A program made the position numbers and the translations under genes. 64,000 bases of DNA from Bacteroidota bacterium (GTDB taxonomy: Bacteria; Bacteroidota; Bacteroidia; Bacteroidales; DTGW01). The notes beneath the pieces are model-generated. The model ran no database searches. It saw nothing but the letters and a program-made list of their open reading frames with translations, and was not told the DNA's origin. Below, piece after piece: positions 1-10,343 of the stretch (within the stretch, counting starts at the first letter, position 1; each line of letters starts with the position of its first letter). The stretch lies in the NCBI GenBank assembly GCA_029572965.1, contig JAKPQD010000227.1, forward strand, positions 1 through 64,000, read 5' to 3'.

Positions 1-134
1 TCCATACTATATGGTATTTTATATCATATCGAGTATGAGAACCGCTTTTATACGTTTGCATTTTTCTTTTTTGCTAAAGTAATAAAAAATGCTTCGCCTA
101 AAGGCGAGGGATTTCACCCATCCCAGAATTATAA

Positions 135-404
135 ATTAAAGAACTGTCAGAGCCTGCCAGTTGGCTTACCAACGAATATGGCACCGGCCCGCTCGACTAC
201 TATGGTTACCATTGGTGGATTACCATTTTTAATGGCGAAAGAGTAGTATATGCCCGCGGAATCCTTGGCCAATACATATTTGTAATCCCTTCAAAAGACA
301 TGGTCATTGTAAGGCTTGGTGAAAAGCGCTGTTCGCTGCGGACTGGAAATTTACCTTCGGATATTTTCGTTTGGCTAAATTTGGCTATGAAAGTTAGCCT
401 TTAA
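135..404 (+). pseudogene. C-terminal relic of a serine hydrolase (beta-lactamase class C family)
   Basis: The frame after a stop at 132-134 encodes about 89 residues to the TAA at 402-404. It carries the late hallmarks of CubicO/beta-lactamase-type hydrolases: YGYHWWI, then ARGILGQYIFVIP, then a basic strand and a short helix. The Ser-x-x-Lys and Tyr-x-Asn catalytic parts are absent. No start codon or upstream domain is readable in bases 1-134, which hold only a short GC-rich hairpin (about 94-108). A 5' deletion or frameshift is inferred. Bases 405-502 show nothing I can name. Confidence 0.6.
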
Positions 405-502
405 TGCATCAGTCTCTTGCAGGTGCATTGCCTGTTATAAATGAGAGCCTCTTGGGATGCAGGATTTTGTCCACCTTTTTCATAAACTTCCAGTTTACAG
501 TA

Positions 503-1468
503 CTAAAGCGGTGTCCATAAAAAATAGTTTGAAATAAAGCTCAATTCAGTACTGGAGTTTTTCACTACTGAAGTTTCTCCATTGGCGACGATTCCATAAT
601 AGTTGTTATTCCCATTTCGCCCCATCGAAACCCTAAATACCGTTTTTTGTGATATGGCATTTCGGTTATTAATACTATTGTCAATGGCCGATTTCTGAGA
701 GATGGACTGAACCGAAACTCCTGGCATTAACGTAAACGATACAAAATTTTTCTTCAAAATAGTTAACAAATACGAATACCCAAACGATAAGCCAAATTCA
801 TAAAAAGCCATTTCTTTAAGATCTAATTCAGGGTTTACATATTGATGTATTGACTGGGAAACAATTGAACTGTCAGAAAATATAAAACTCTTAGCCCCAA
901 AGCAGCCTAACATCCAACTACCACCGCGCTTTCGCATAGCTTTTGTAAAAGCATAAGCTGCTGTAGGGGAATAACGCTGAGGCCTAAAAACATAAAAACA
1001 ATTAAACGACAACATGGATGTTCCCAAATCAGCAGAGTGAGGATAAGCAAGGCTATTATTCCATCCGGTTATAAAACTTGACGGGTTAGCCAAATAAAAA
1101 CCCTTGAACCTTTTATAAGCCACATCTATCATTATCCGGGGTTTCATAAAATGCCCTTCCAGCACAAAACCGCTCGTCTTTCCATATTTTTTATTCATCG
1201 AATTGTCGGCTGGCAGCATGATAGAATAGGCCAAGCCTAACCATGAATACGAAAAACCCAGTTGAATATTGGTTCCCAAATTAGGGCGATAATTCAATTC
1301 ATCACTAATATTGGGATTGCTGATTTCTATTTCGTTGTTTGAAGAATTGATTTTGAAAAAAGCATGTAACTGCGTAGGAAAATCAACTATCCTGATAGAG
1401 TCTTGAGCTTTAGCCCTGGCAGAAAAAAGAAGGACGCTCGACAATATAATCAATTTACTTATTTGCAA
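503..1468 (-). CDS. DUF4421-like outer-membrane protein
   Basis: The 321-residue protein begins with a signal peptide ending in AKAQ (about residue 22). The rest is rich in alternating aromatic and polar strands, as in an outer-membrane barrel. The early pattern (LHAFFKIN, a YRPNLGTNIQLGFSY stretch, then SWLGLAYS) matches what I recall of DUF4421, a Bacteroidota family of unknown function. The only workable start is TTG at 1468. The ATG at 1478 is in another frame and stops after seven codons. A TAAGTTTG box at 1491-1498 (minus strand) would put the transcript start just ahead of the TTG. The gene stands alone, with a histidine kinase upstream on the same strand. Confidence 0.6.
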   Translation of the reverse strand: MQISKLIILSSVLLFSARAKAQDSIRIVDFPTQLHAFFKINSSNNEIEISNPNISDELNYRPNLGTNIQLGFSYSWLGLAYSIMLPADNSMNKKYGKTSGFVLEGHFMKPRIMIDVAYKRFKGFYLANPSSFITGWNNSLAYPHSADLGTSMLSFNCFYVFRPQRYSPTAAYAFTKAMRKRGGSWMLGCFGAKSFIFSDSSIVSQSIHQYVNPELDLKEMAFYEFGLSFGYSYLLTILKKNFVSFTLMPGVSVQSISQKSAIDNSINNRNAISQKTVFRVSMGRNGNNNYYGIVANGETSVVKNSSTELSFISNYFLWTPL

Positions 1469-1490
1469 GGGGTAACATTTTGAAACGGTA

Positions 1491-1498
1491 CAAACTTA
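1491..1498 (-). promoter_or_regulatory. Bacteroidota -7 box (TAAGTTTG)
   Basis: The minus strand reads TAAGTTTG, an exact fit to TAnnTTTG, 22 bases before the TTG start of the DUF4421-like gene. No -33 TTG sits at the usual 19-21 base spacing, so support is partial. Confidence 0.35.
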
Positions 1499-1569
1499 CT
1501 AAAAAAGTAATTTCAACCTGCTCAATTCTTTGCAATCAATCCTATTTATAAATTTTCAATTTTATATGA

Positions 1570-2922
1570 CTACAAGAAACTTCCAAAAGGAATAATTAAC
1601 GTAGCTATTGTCCCTCCTTCTTTTGATTTCCTTTTTAACCTAAAGTCTGCATCAATTAACCGGCACAGGTCTTTACAAATAGAAAGCCCAATTCCATGGC
1701 CTATTTCAGCTTTAGTTCCAGGCAACGAAGACAATACAGCCCTTTCTTCAATCAGCTTAATTACATTCTCAGAAATACCAATACCATCGTCTATAACAGA
1801 AATCAACACAGCATTATCATCTTTTTTTATATCAATTTCAATACTCCCCCCGGATTTTGAGTATTTAATAGCATTAGCAATAAGGTTCCTCACTACAATA
1901 CTAATAATTACAGGGTCGCTCACTACTTCGTATTTACTATCATATTGTTGGAGCGATAGTGCAACATTTTTCAGCGAAGCACCAAATTGATTATTAACCA
2001 GGATATTATTACATAAGTCTGTCACTTCAACCAGCTTTTTCTGCACCTCAATAGCGTGTGAATGGCTGTTTGCCCATACCAACAGTTCAATCAGCATGTT
2101 ATTTACCTTCTCGCTGTTATATTTGAGCAACTCAATTCTTTGCTCAAATTTCTCCGGGGTATAGTTTTTAAAATTTTTCTTCAACAAATAACACATCTCA
2201 ACAAGCCCATTGACCGGACTTTTCAAATCATGGCTAATAATTGAAATGGAATCATTCTTAAAACGGTTCAACTTCTCCAACTCTCGATTTTGCAATTCAA
2301 GGTCGGAGTTTTTAGATTCCAACTCTTGATTTTTGCTCATTATCAAGCCCTGAAAAAATTTATACTCAGACACAAACAAGGCTGTCGTAAGGTAAAAAAT
2401 AAAAAATATGATTACTAAAGAAATAATATAAGAAGCCGAATTATCCGGAGGCAAATGATAATTGTTGTAATACTGGGAAACACTAAAATAAAACAAACAC
2501 AAAATAAAAAACACAACATTTTCAACCCGTCTGTTGTTGAAATAAAAAGACAAAGCACATATTGAGAATGACAAAAAGTGAAATGAATTCTGAACCGGCG
2601 CAATACAAGTGCCAATTATAGACGAAATAAAAATGGCATAAATCCCCAACCTCACAGAAGCATAATAATACTTCCTGTACAACAAATAAATACAACCAAG
2701 CAAAGCAACTATCCTTAAAGCATGAACTGGCATCACCCATGTTTTTCCCTCTTGCAATTCCTTTACGATAAGAACAACAATAAGCAATATGCTCAGGCTA
2801 AACACCAATAAGGCATTTTTAGCTTTACGGATATAAACCGGATTGTCTGAGCAGTCAAACCCTATTGAAATATAGGACAAATAATACTTTTTGATATATT
2901 CTCTTATGCGTTTCATTGTCAT
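1570..2922 (-). CDS. Membrane sensor histidine kinase
   Basis: This 450-residue kinase has about six membrane segments between residues 35 and 186, with only short loops, so the sensor is probably the membrane domain itself. A short coiled coil (about 195-222) leads to the HisKA box SIISHDLKSPVN with phospho-acceptor His231. The ATPase domain follows with N box LIANAIKYS, G1 DDGIGIS and G2 GHGIGLS. No receiver domain or cognate regulator is adjacent. ATG at 2922 is used; a second ATG lies two codons later. The signal is unknown. Confidence 0.85.
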   Translation of the reverse strand: MTMKRIREYIKKYYLSYISIGFDCSDNPVYIRKAKNALLVFSLSILLIVVLIVKELQEGKTWVMPVHALRIVALLGCIYLLYRKYYYASVRLGIYAIFISSIIGTCIAPVQNSFHFLSFSICALSFYFNNRRVENVVFFILCLFYFSVSQYYNNYHLPPDNSASYIISLVIIFFIFYLTTALFVSEYKFFQGLIMSKNQELESKNSDLELQNRELEKLNRFKNDSISIISHDLKSPVNGLVEMCYLLKKNFKNYTPEKFEQRIELLKYNSEKVNNMLIELLVWANSHSHAIEVQKKLVEVTDLCNNILVNNQFGASLKNVALSLQQYDSKYEVVSDPVIISIVVRNLIANAIKYSKSGGSIEIDIKKDDNAVLISVIDDGIGISENVIKLIEERAVLSSLPGTKAEIGHGIGLSICKDLCRLIDADFRLKRKSKEGGTIATLIIPFGSFL

Positions 2923-3046
2923 AAATATATATCAAAATTTCCAATGAATTGAGCATGAAAACATATATGTATAACTCAAAAATATATTTCATTTCTTAAT
3001 ACAACAACCACCTCATTTTCAATAGCAGTAAAAAGAGAATTTTGCT

Positions 3047-3054
3047 TACTTTTG
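3047..3054 (+). promoter_or_regulatory. Probable leuS -7 box (TACTTTTG)
   Basis: TACTTTTG fits the Bacteroidota -7 consensus exactly and ends 20 bases before the leuS ATG. It supports the start at 3075 over any upstream start, because the upstream TTG would overlap the promoter. No good -33 element is seen. Confidence 0.4.
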
Positions 3055-3074
3055 CCCTTTGCAAAAATTTACGT

Positions 3075-5732
3075 ATGGAATACAATTTCAAAGAATTAGA
3101 AGCCAAATGGCAAGCTTATTGGGAAAAAAACAAAACATTCAAAACCAGTAACGACACTTCAAACCCCAAAAAGTACTACATTCTTGACATGTTTCCTTAT
3201 CCATCCGGAGCAGGGTTGCATGTTGGGCATCCTGAAGGATACACAGCTACCGATATATTAGCGCGCTACAAACGCATGAAAGGCTTCAATGTCCTTCACC
3301 CTATGGGTTGGGACGCTTTTGGCCTTCCTGCCGAACAATACGCCATTCAAACTGGCACTCACCCTGCCATTGTTACCAATCGTAACTGCGACAATTTCCG
3401 CAGACAAATAAAAATGCTTGGTCTTAGTTATGACTGGGACAGAGAAATAAATACCACTGACCCAAAGTATTTCAAATGGACACAATGGATCTTCATCCGT
3501 CTTTTCAATACCTGGTTTGACGAGCAACAACAAAAAGGCCGCCCCATCAGCGAACTTCCTATACCTGATGACATCAAATGTCAGGGCAATAAAGCCGTAA
3601 AAGAATACATCGAAAGCAAAAGACTGGCTTACTATGCCGAAGCACAAGTTTGGTACTGCCCTCATTGTCAGATTGTTTGTGCAAACGAAGAAGTATTAAC
3701 AGATGGAAGCCATGAAAAATGCGGCAACCCGGTTTTGCGCAAAAACCTCAAACAATGGATGCTCCGTATCCCACTCTACGCCGAACGTTTACTTCAAGGC
3801 CTCGACACTGTTGATTGGCCCGAAGGTATTAAAGAGATGCAACGCAATTGGATTGGGCGCTCTACTGGCGCCGAAGTCAATTTTGAGATTGATGGGAAAC
3901 CGGAAAAAATTAAAGTTTTTACCACCCGGCCTGATACTCTTTTTGGAGCCACTTACATGGTAGTAGCTCCTGAGCATCCAATGGTTGATACGATTACAAC
4001 AGCTGATAAAAAAGCTGAAGTAAAAGATTATATTGAAAAAGCACGCCTAAAATCTGACCTCGACCGAACTGAACTGGCTAAAGAAAAGACTGGCGTATTC
4101 TCAGGCACTTATGCCATCAACCCTGTCAATGGCAACAAAATACCCATCTGGATTGCCGACTACGTACTAATGGGATATGGCACCGGCGCCATTATGGCTG
4201 TCCCAGCCCATGACACACGCGACTTTGAATTTGCAACTAAGTTTAATATACCTATTATCTGTATCCTTGACCCTGTAACAGCCGATGCTGATACCCGTGC
4301 ACAAGTACTGGCAGGCAAAGCATGCTGGACTGAAGACGGAGAATACATAAACTCTGCTAATGCCAATAATGGCTTAGATATAAACAAACTAAACAAAGAA
4401 AATGGCTTGAAAACCATTATCAAATGGCTTGAAAAAACAGGTAAAGGCACTGAAAAAACCAACTACCGTATGCGCGACTGGCTCTTTAGCCGCCAACGCT
4501 ACTGGGGCGAGCCATTCCCTGTTATCCACTGGGAAGATGGAGAAATTACAGTACTTGACGATACCCAATTACCACTTTCTTTGCCTAATATTGAAAAATA
4601 TCAGCCAGGCGAAAATGGCGAATCGCCCCTTGCCAATGCAGGTGAATGGCTACAAGTAACAGACAGCAAAGGGCGCAAAGGTCGCCGCGAAACAAATACA
4701 ATGCCACAGTGGGCTGGCTCATGCTGGTATTACTTACGTTATATCGACCCAGAAAATGATACTGCTCCTTTTGACAAAAAGCTTGAAAAATATTGGATGC
4801 CGGTTGACTTATATGTCGGCGGTGCTGAACACGCTGTACTTCACTTATTATATAGCCGTTTCTGGCACAAAGTACTGTTCGACCTTGGTATCGTTTCTAC
4901 CAGCGAACCATTTCAAAAACTATTTAACCAGGGGATGATTTTGGCCTATGCCTACGAAACCATGACTGGCGCTAAAGTCCCCTCAGACTTAGTTGAAGAA
5001 AGAGAAGGAAAATATTTCCACAAAGATACTGGAGAAGAACTGCGACAAATCATTGCCAAAATGTCTAAGTCACTGAAAAACGTTGTTAACCCCGATGATG
5101 TTGTACAAACTTATGGTGCAGACGCACTTCGTTTGTACGAAATGTTCTTAGGCCCTCTGGATGCAACAAAACCTTGGGCAGAGAATGGAGTTAAAGGCGT
5201 ATTTGGCTTCTTGACCCGTGCTTCCCGCTTTTTTGGCGATAAAAACAACTATTTCCAAGGAACTGAGGATATTGAAGTATTGAAATTACTACACAGATCT
5301 ATCGAAAAAATAAGTGGTGATATTGAAAATCTGCGTTTCAACACCGCCATCTCTCAAATGATGATATTTACCAACTTGTGCATAAAAAAACAAAAGGTTA
5401 CCACTTCTACCGGCGAAGCTTTTGCAAAAATGCTTGCTCCTTTTGCCCCTCACCTGGCCGAAGAAATATGGGAAATATTAGGCCATTCTACAACTTTGGC
5501 ATACGAACCTTTCCCTGAAGCTGAAAAGCAATACCTGGAAGATGACTTTGCTGTTTATGCCGTTTCATTTAACGGGAAAAGGCGTTTTGAACTTTCTTTA
5601 CCTAAAAATATGGACGTTGCAACGGTTGAAGCCGAAGTAATGAAACACGAACAATCTGCCCGTTGGCTCGAAGGCAAAGCGCCTAAAAAAGTGATTGTTG
5701 TCCCAGGAAAAATAGTAAACATTGTAGTCTAA
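3075..5732 (+). CDS. leuS: Leucyl-tRNA synthetase
   Basis: This cytoplasmic class I synthetase attaches leucine to tRNA(Leu). From ATG 3075 it has 885 residues, close to the bacterial family length. The HIGH motif appears as HVGH (residues 49-52) after PYPSGAGL. A large CP1 editing insertion follows, with [13 protein letters not shown] and [12 protein letters not shown]. The KMSKS loop is KMSKSLKN. The C-terminus carries the anticodon-binding helices and the small LeuRS-specific end. A short zinc-binding-like patch (CPHC ... CGNP) lies in the insert. The gene stands alone; the next ORF starts 57 bases later. The annotated start removes an 11-residue upstream extension that lacks homology. Confidence 0.97.
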   Translation: MEYNFKELEAKWQAYWEKNKTFKTSNDTSNPKKYYILDMFPYPSGAGLHVGHPEGYTATDILARYKRMKGFNVLHPMGWDAFGLPAEQYAIQTGTHPAIVTNRNCDNFRRQIKMLGLSYDWDREINTTDPKYFKWTQWIFIRLFNTWFDEQQQKGRPISELPIPDDIKCQGNKAVKEYIESKRLAYYAEAQVWYCPHCQIVCANEEVLTDGSHEKCGNPVLRKNLKQWMLRIPLYAERLLQGLDTVDWPEGIKEMQRNWIGRSTGAEVNFEIDGKPEKIKVFTTRPDTLFGATYMVVAPEHPMVDTITTADKKAEVKDYIEKARLKSDLDRTELAKEKTGVFSGTYAINPVNGNKIPIWIADYVLMGYGTGAIMAVPAHDTRDFEFATKFNIPIICILDPVTADADTRAQVLAGKACWTEDGEYINSANANNGLDINKLNKENGLKTIIKWLEKTGKGTEKTNYRMRDWLFSRQRYWGEPFPVIHWEDGEITVLDDTQLPLSLPNIEKYQPGENGESPLANAGEWLQVTDSKGRKGRRETNTMPQWAGSCWYYLRYIDPENDTAPFDKKLEKYWMPVDLYVGGAEHAVLHLLYSRFWHKVLFDLGIVSTSEPFQKLFNQGMILAYAYETMTGAKVPSDLVEEREGKYFHKDTGEELRQIIAKMSKSLKNVVNPDDVVQTYGADALRLYEMFLGPLDATKPWAENGVKGVFGFLTRASRFFGDKNNYFQGTEDIEVLKLLHRSIEKISGDIENLRFNTAISQMMIFTNLCIKKQKVTTSTGEAFAKMLAPFAPHLAEEIWEILGHSTTLAYEPFPEAEKQYLEDDFAVYAVSFNGKRRFELSLPKNMDVATVEAEVMKHEQSARWLEGKAPKKVIVVPGKIVNIVV

Positions 5733-5789
5733 GAATACTTCTTTCAGTAAACCAAAGCTTCTTTGTATTGTTTATAAAATAAAAACATT

Positions 5790-6344
5790 ATGAAGAAGCT
5801 TTTTTTATTCCTGTCATCAATACTTGCCCCAACCTCATTCGTTGTCAACGCCCAAAGCATTAAACCATTTTACGATTTCAAGCCTGTAGCCATTGATGGA
5901 AGCACCTTTGACTTTGCCCAACTCAAAGGTAAAAAAGTAATGATTGTAAACACCGCCTCAAAGTGTGGCTTTACCAAACAATATGAGGGGTTGGAAGCTC
6001 TTTATAAAAAATATTCCGGCAAAAACTTTATCATTATTGGCTTTCCGTCAAACAACTTTGCCTCGCAAGAACCAGGCACTAATGAAGAAATTGCAAACTT
6101 TTGCAAAATCAACTTCGGCGTAACATTCCCGATGATGGCCAAAATCAATGTTAAAGGCGACTCTATCCATCCTTTATACCAATGGCTAACGCAGAAAGAA
6201 CTTAACGGACAATTCAGCTCTGTTGTTAAATGGAATTTTCAAAAATACCTGATAGATGAAAACGGCAAACTGGTAAAAGTATATTATTCTATAACAAAGC
6301 CTGACGACAAGAAAATTGTTGAATGGATAGAAAGTACTAATTGA
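5790..6344 (+). CDS. Secreted glutathione-peroxidase-like thiol peroxidase
   Basis: A signal peptide (cleavage after VVNAQ, about residue 22) precedes a GPx fold of about 160 residues. The peroxidatic Cys59 sits in NTASKCGFT; Cys105 in NFCKINFG may be the resolving Cys. The FPSNNFASQEPGT motif has Asn where the classical tetrad has Gln, while the Trp-Asn of KWNF is kept. Bacterial Cys-type members usually take electrons from thioredoxin, so this one is inferred to reduce hydroperoxides in the periplasm. Its 3' end overlaps the convergent hybrid kinase by eight bases. Confidence 0.85.
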   Translation: MKKLFLFLSSILAPTSFVVNAQSIKPFYDFKPVAIDGSTFDFAQLKGKKVMIVNTASKCGFTKQYEGLEALYKKYSGKNFIIIGFPSNNFASQEPGTNEEIANFCKINFGVTFPMMAKINVKGDSIHPLYQWLTQKELNGQFSSVVKWNFQKYLIDENGKLVKVYYSITKPDDKKIVEWIESTN

Positions 6345-7971
6345 AATACTTATTAATCATTTGAATAAGTAACGGAATATCAATAGGTTTGGTTATATAC
6401 TCATTAAAACCAACGGCTTTGCATTTATCGCGTTCTTTTTTACTTGAATAAGCTGTTTGGGCGATAATAGGAATGGCTGGTCTAAACTGTCTGATTTCTT
6501 TCACAGCATCATAACCACTTTTCACCGGCAAACGAATATCCATTAATATCAAATCTATATTATTCAATGTTTTACACAATTCAACAGCTTTATCGCCATC
6601 TGTAACATGTACTAATTGAGCTTGTGACTCTGCAAACACAGCTTCTAAAAACTGGTAATTCACTACTTCATCTTCCACAATGAGTATAACCTTGTTCCGC
6701 CAATTCAAAAAAGGCTTTTCTACAAAATTGGCTTCTGAAACAATTGAATTTATTTCCTTTCCAAACGGTACTGTGAAATAAAAAGTAGTACCCTCGCCTA
6801 CTGTTGAGTCCACCCATATTTTGCCTCCCATCAACTCTACAATATAGCGTGAAATAGTTAAACCCAACCCTTTCTTCAATATAGGTTTATCCAGCACTTC
6901 TTCTTTTTTTCGATAACGGGTAAATAAATACTTTTGTTCGTCTTTAGGAATGCCACCTCCAGTATCTCGTACAAAAAACTGCAACTGTTTTGCATCTTTT
7001 ACTTCATACCCAAACTGCACAAAGCCTTTATCAGTATATTTCAGGGCATTGTCGAGGAGGTAATTTAACACCTGATACAAACGCCCCGAATCAACATATA
7101 TTACATAAGAATCTTTATCAGAAGGCAACTTCAATATGAGTTCTATGTTACTTTTTCGCCTAATGTCAAGCTCCTTATGGTATTCTAAAAGCAACTCGTT
7201 CAAAAGCTTAGGAACGTTGGTTTCCATTCTTGCAACAGTAATACCGTCCGACTCAAACCTGGCCAACTCCGAAATATCATCTATCATCGAAAGCATTGCC
7301 CGGCTTTTGTTTTTGACAATATTCAAAAAGTCTGTCCTCTGTTCGTCTTTAATATTGCCTAATGTAAGAAGCTCTGTAAAACCCAAAATGGTGTTCATCG
7401 GTTCTCTGATCTCATGAGATATATTATTCAAAAAAGCATTTTTCACCACAATCCCTTCAGACACCTTTTCTTGTTCTTTGGCCAAATCATCGTACAAATG
7501 AGACACTTCGGAAATATCTGTGTTGTGCAAAATAAGGTCGGCCGAATTATTAAACCCCCATAATGCAGCTGGCTGGATTAATATGCGATACACCTTGTTG
7601 CGTTTATGCAAACTGCTATCTTTCAGATACAACATTTCTTCGGTGGCTTCGCCACTTTCTATAACCTTATTAATGGCAGCCATAATAAGCTGTCCGTCAT
7701 ATTTATCAAAACCACGGCTAAGGAAATATTCCCTGATTATAGCAATATCACTTTTTACCTGAAGCAGATTGATGATAGACTTTGTAATAACAAACTCTTG
7801 CCCAGATGGACGAAAAATGGTTATTGCAGATTTTGAAAGTTTCAATGAATGTAAAAAAACCTCATAATCAAAAATAGAGTACGGCGAATTATCCTGCAAA
7901 AAAGAAAACTTTAATGCAGAAGTATCTATCTGTTTGCTTTTCCCTTGTTCTTTTTCTGAAGATGTGTTCAA
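6337..7971 (-). CDS. Hybrid histidine kinase with C-terminal receiver
   Basis: The 544-residue soluble protein has a PAS-like N-terminal half (about 30-170), HisKA with His186 in NNISHEIREP, and an ATPase domain (N box LLDNALKYT, G1 RDTGGGIP, G2 KKGLGLTIS). It ends in a receiver domain with Asp478 (LILMDIRLP) and Lys528 (ITKPI). The start is TTG at 7971, since no ATG precedes the conserved region. It begins 17 bases after the GAF/PAS sensor and is the last gene of chemosensory block A. Its partner is unknown. The membrane sensor just upstream lacks a kinase, so the two may work as a split sensor and kinase; that is inference. Confidence 0.85.
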   Translation of the reverse strand: MNTSSEKEQGKSKQIDTSALKFSFLQDNSPYSIFDYEVFLHSLKLSKSAITIFRPSGQEFVITKSIINLLQVKSDIAIIREYFLSRGFDKYDGQLIMAAINKVIESGEATEEMLYLKDSSLHKRNKVYRILIQPAALWGFNNSADLILHNTDISEVSHLYDDLAKEQEKVSEGIVVKNAFLNNISHEIREPMNTILGFTELLTLGNIKDEQRTDFLNIVKNKSRAMLSMIDDISELARFESDGITVARMETNVPKLLNELLLEYHKELDIRRKSNIELILKLPSDKDSYVIYVDSGRLYQVLNYLLDNALKYTDKGFVQFGYEVKDAKQLQFFVRDTGGGIPKDEQKYLFTRYRKKEEVLDKPILKKGLGLTISRYIVELMGGKIWVDSTVGEGTTFYFTVPFGKEINSIVSEANFVEKPFLNWRNKVILIVEDEVVNYQFLEAVFAESQAQLVHVTDGDKAVELCKTLNNIDLILMDIRLPVKSGYDAVKEIRQFRPAIPIIAQTAYSSKKERDKCKAVGFNEYITKPIDIPLLIQMINKYFN

Positions 7972-7988
7972 ATATGTGTTTTTAGTTA

Positions 7989-10259
7989 TTAAAAAAGCTC
8001 TACTTCAATGTTTTGTATAAATGCAGTATATGCATAACTATTATCTACTTTAGCCATTGAAATTAAAAATAATACAGGTTTTTGTTCGCCCTCTCTGGTT
8101 TTTATCTGAACTTCTTTACGCACTCCAACAATTTTATCTGTTCCCGGTTTAACATACGATGCAACAAATTCATCATTTTCAATAGTTTCGTTATCAAACA
8201 AAATGCTAACATTTTGCCCAATTGCGTCTTTCCTGTCAATTCCCCAAAGCATTTCAGCTGCTTTGTTGAAAAATTCTATGGTACCCACTTCATTAATAGT
8301 AATAATGGCATCCAATGCCCCTTCCAGGGTAAGTTCGTTCCGCACTTTTATACGTTCGATTTCTTTAAATTGCATTCGCATTTCTTCCTTAGCCTCTTTT
8401 AATTTAAGGCTAAGTTCGACTCCTGCCAACCTGAGTTTTTCTTCTTGTTCTTTGAGCTGCTCATTTTGACGCGAAGCCTCTATCTCCATTTGCTTTTTTT
8501 TGGTAATGTCATTGGCTATAAAAATGACCTTTGATACATCACCGTACATATCCATTACCGCGGTATAAGTACCTCTAAACCATTTTACTTCATTGTTTTT
8601 GCCAACCTTTCGTATTTGACCCATAAATGGCTGACCTCCAAGCACATTTTTCCAAATAGCTTTAAAATTGTCTAAATCTTCTTTATGGATGAAATCTATC
8701 ATCTTTTTACCAACCATTTCATGGTCTGTATAACCCAAAGATTCCGTCAAAAGAGCATTAATACTCATAATCCTGCCTTCCGGCTGAAGTTCAACTTTTA
8801 TGCTCGAGCGGTTCAAAGCGTCAATCTGGCCTTCATAGTCAAGGCTTTGTTTTTTCTGCTCTGTGGTATCTATGGCCAGAAAAAGTATTTTCTCAACATT
8901 GCCATCTTCTTTTCTGACGCAGGTATAGGTTGCCATAGTCCAAAGGTCTTGCCCCAGCTTGGTCACGTGCTTCATATACCCTTCAAAGTGTTTGCCACCG
9001 TTGGCAAGTTCTTCCCATAAAGGTTCAAACCATTCGCAGTCTTTTTTGTTGATAAACATCGAAATATGCTTGCCTTCTACTTCAAGGTTGCTGGCATATC
9101 CCAATTTGTTGAGAAACTTGGTATTAGCATATATCAAAGTGCCATCCACTAAATATTCAGCTCTGATAAGGGTATGGTTTACAGAATTGGTGAAACTAAT
9201 AAATTTTTCTGACTGACGGGCTGCTTCTTCTTGTGTAGCCTGCAGCTCTTCCATATTCTGGCGCATCTGTTCTTCTTGCGCAGCAAGTATCTCAGCCTGT
9301 TCTCGAGATTCTTTGAGCAAGTCTGCGGTACGCAGGTTGATTTTGACACTTGCTAATGTTGATGCCGTGCTTTCAGCTATACGTTCAACAAACTCAATTT
9401 CAAACTTTTCAAACTTTTCAAAGGAAGCTAATTCAATAATTCCATGAATTTCATTGTTGAACTGCAATGGAACTATTAACACGCTCCTGGGGTTTGCTTT
9501 CCCTAAACCTGATGTTATATTTAGGTAACTATCCGGAACTTCTGTAAGATATATGGATTTACGTTCAAGGGCACAAGTACCGATGAGCCCCTCGCCCCAT
9601 TCTATCCTTTTATTGGCAAATTTTTTGCGGTCATAGGCATATGCCGCTGTTTGCATGAAATATCTTTCGCCACTTTTGGATTCTTCAAGAAGAAAAACTC
9701 CTCCCTGATTGGCTCCAATGTATTTAACAAGTTCAATGATAATTTCATAAGACATTTGCTTAAGATCATTGTTATTACGCCTAAGTAACTCGCTAAACTT
9801 AGCCAACCCTTCGGATATCCAGTTTCTCTGGTCATCTTCTTTTCTTCTAATAATCTCTTCGGCTTTATTTTGCTTTAGTTTGTTACGTAATTCGACCAAG
9901 GCGCCTGACAATTTATCGCCATTATTTAAATCTTCAATTTCAAAATCGAAATTATCCTGAATCAGGTTATTTACAAAGTCTAAAACATTTTGCGATTTTT
10001 GGGTTTCGTGTTTTAGGTTTTCTTCTAAAAGAATTTCGAAATTGAAATTTTCTTTTTCGATAATAAAGGCAAGCAAACCCATTATTAATGGCAACAAATC
10101 TATGTACCAAAAGATAGGGTATATATTGTGCAGATAAGCAAATGAGGTAAGCGAAAACGGTATATTATTGATAATAGAGCCGGCAAACCAAAGAATAGTA
10201 ATAAAGAATATCCCGGAGACAAGTCCCCATATGGTATATTTATAGCTTCTCTTTAACAT
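7989..10259 (-). CDS. Membrane GAF/multi-PAS sensor protein without kinase domain
   Basis: The 756 residues read as two membrane helices (about 10-31 and 46-67), a HAMP-like linker (88-130), a GAF domain (about 165-305), a coiled coil containing the recurrent EEQMRQNMEELQATQEE stretch, then three PAS domains (about 355-475, 485-605, 645-745) separated by coils. No HisKA, ATPase, GGDEF or MCP hairpin is present, so output must pass to another protein. It follows cheB by 84 bases and precedes the hybrid kinase by 17, suggesting shared transcription. PAS repeats may bind small ligands or cofactors; none can be named from the sequence. Confidence 0.75.
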   Translation of the reverse strand: MLKRSYKYTIWGLVSGIFFITILWFAGSIINNIPFSLTSFAYLHNIYPIFWYIDLLPLIMGLLAFIIEKENFNFEILLEENLKHETQKSQNVLDFVNNLIQDNFDFEIEDLNNGDKLSGALVELRNKLKQNKAEEIIRRKEDDQRNWISEGLAKFSELLRRNNNDLKQMSYEIIIELVKYIGANQGGVFLLEESKSGERYFMQTAAYAYDRKKFANKRIEWGEGLIGTCALERKSIYLTEVPDSYLNITSGLGKANPRSVLIVPLQFNNEIHGIIELASFEKFEKFEIEFVERIAESTASTLASVKINLRTADLLKESREQAEILAAQEEQMRQNMEELQATQEEAARQSEKFISFTNSVNHTLIRAEYLVDGTLIYANTKFLNKLGYASNLEVEGKHISMFINKKDCEWFEPLWEELANGGKHFEGYMKHVTKLGQDLWTMATYTCVRKEDGNVEKILFLAIDTTEQKKQSLDYEGQIDALNRSSIKVELQPEGRIMSINALLTESLGYTDHEMVGKKMIDFIHKEDLDNFKAIWKNVLGGQPFMGQIRKVGKNNEVKWFRGTYTAVMDMYGDVSKVIFIANDITKKKQMEIEASRQNEQLKEQEEKLRLAGVELSLKLKEAKEEMRMQFKEIERIKVRNELTLEGALDAIITINEVGTIEFFNKAAEMLWGIDRKDAIGQNVSILFDNETIENDEFVASYVKPGTDKIVGVRKEVQIKTREGEQKPVLFLISMAKVDNSYAYTAFIQNIEVELF

Positions 10260-10343
10260 TGGCCTTGTAAATCATTTTTGAGCAACTAAAAATAGTAATA
10301 TTTTTTATATCTATAATAGTGGCGGTCATACATTTATTAAAGA

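Noticed and set aside
1-246. Open frame from base 1 in the frame of the first codon
   Set aside because: It has no protein-like pattern and overlaps the better supported hydrolase relic in another frame.
3258-3665. 135-codon minus-strand frame inside leuS
   Set aside because: It lies fully antisense to a strongly supported synthetase gene and has no recognisable motif, promoter or conserved pattern.
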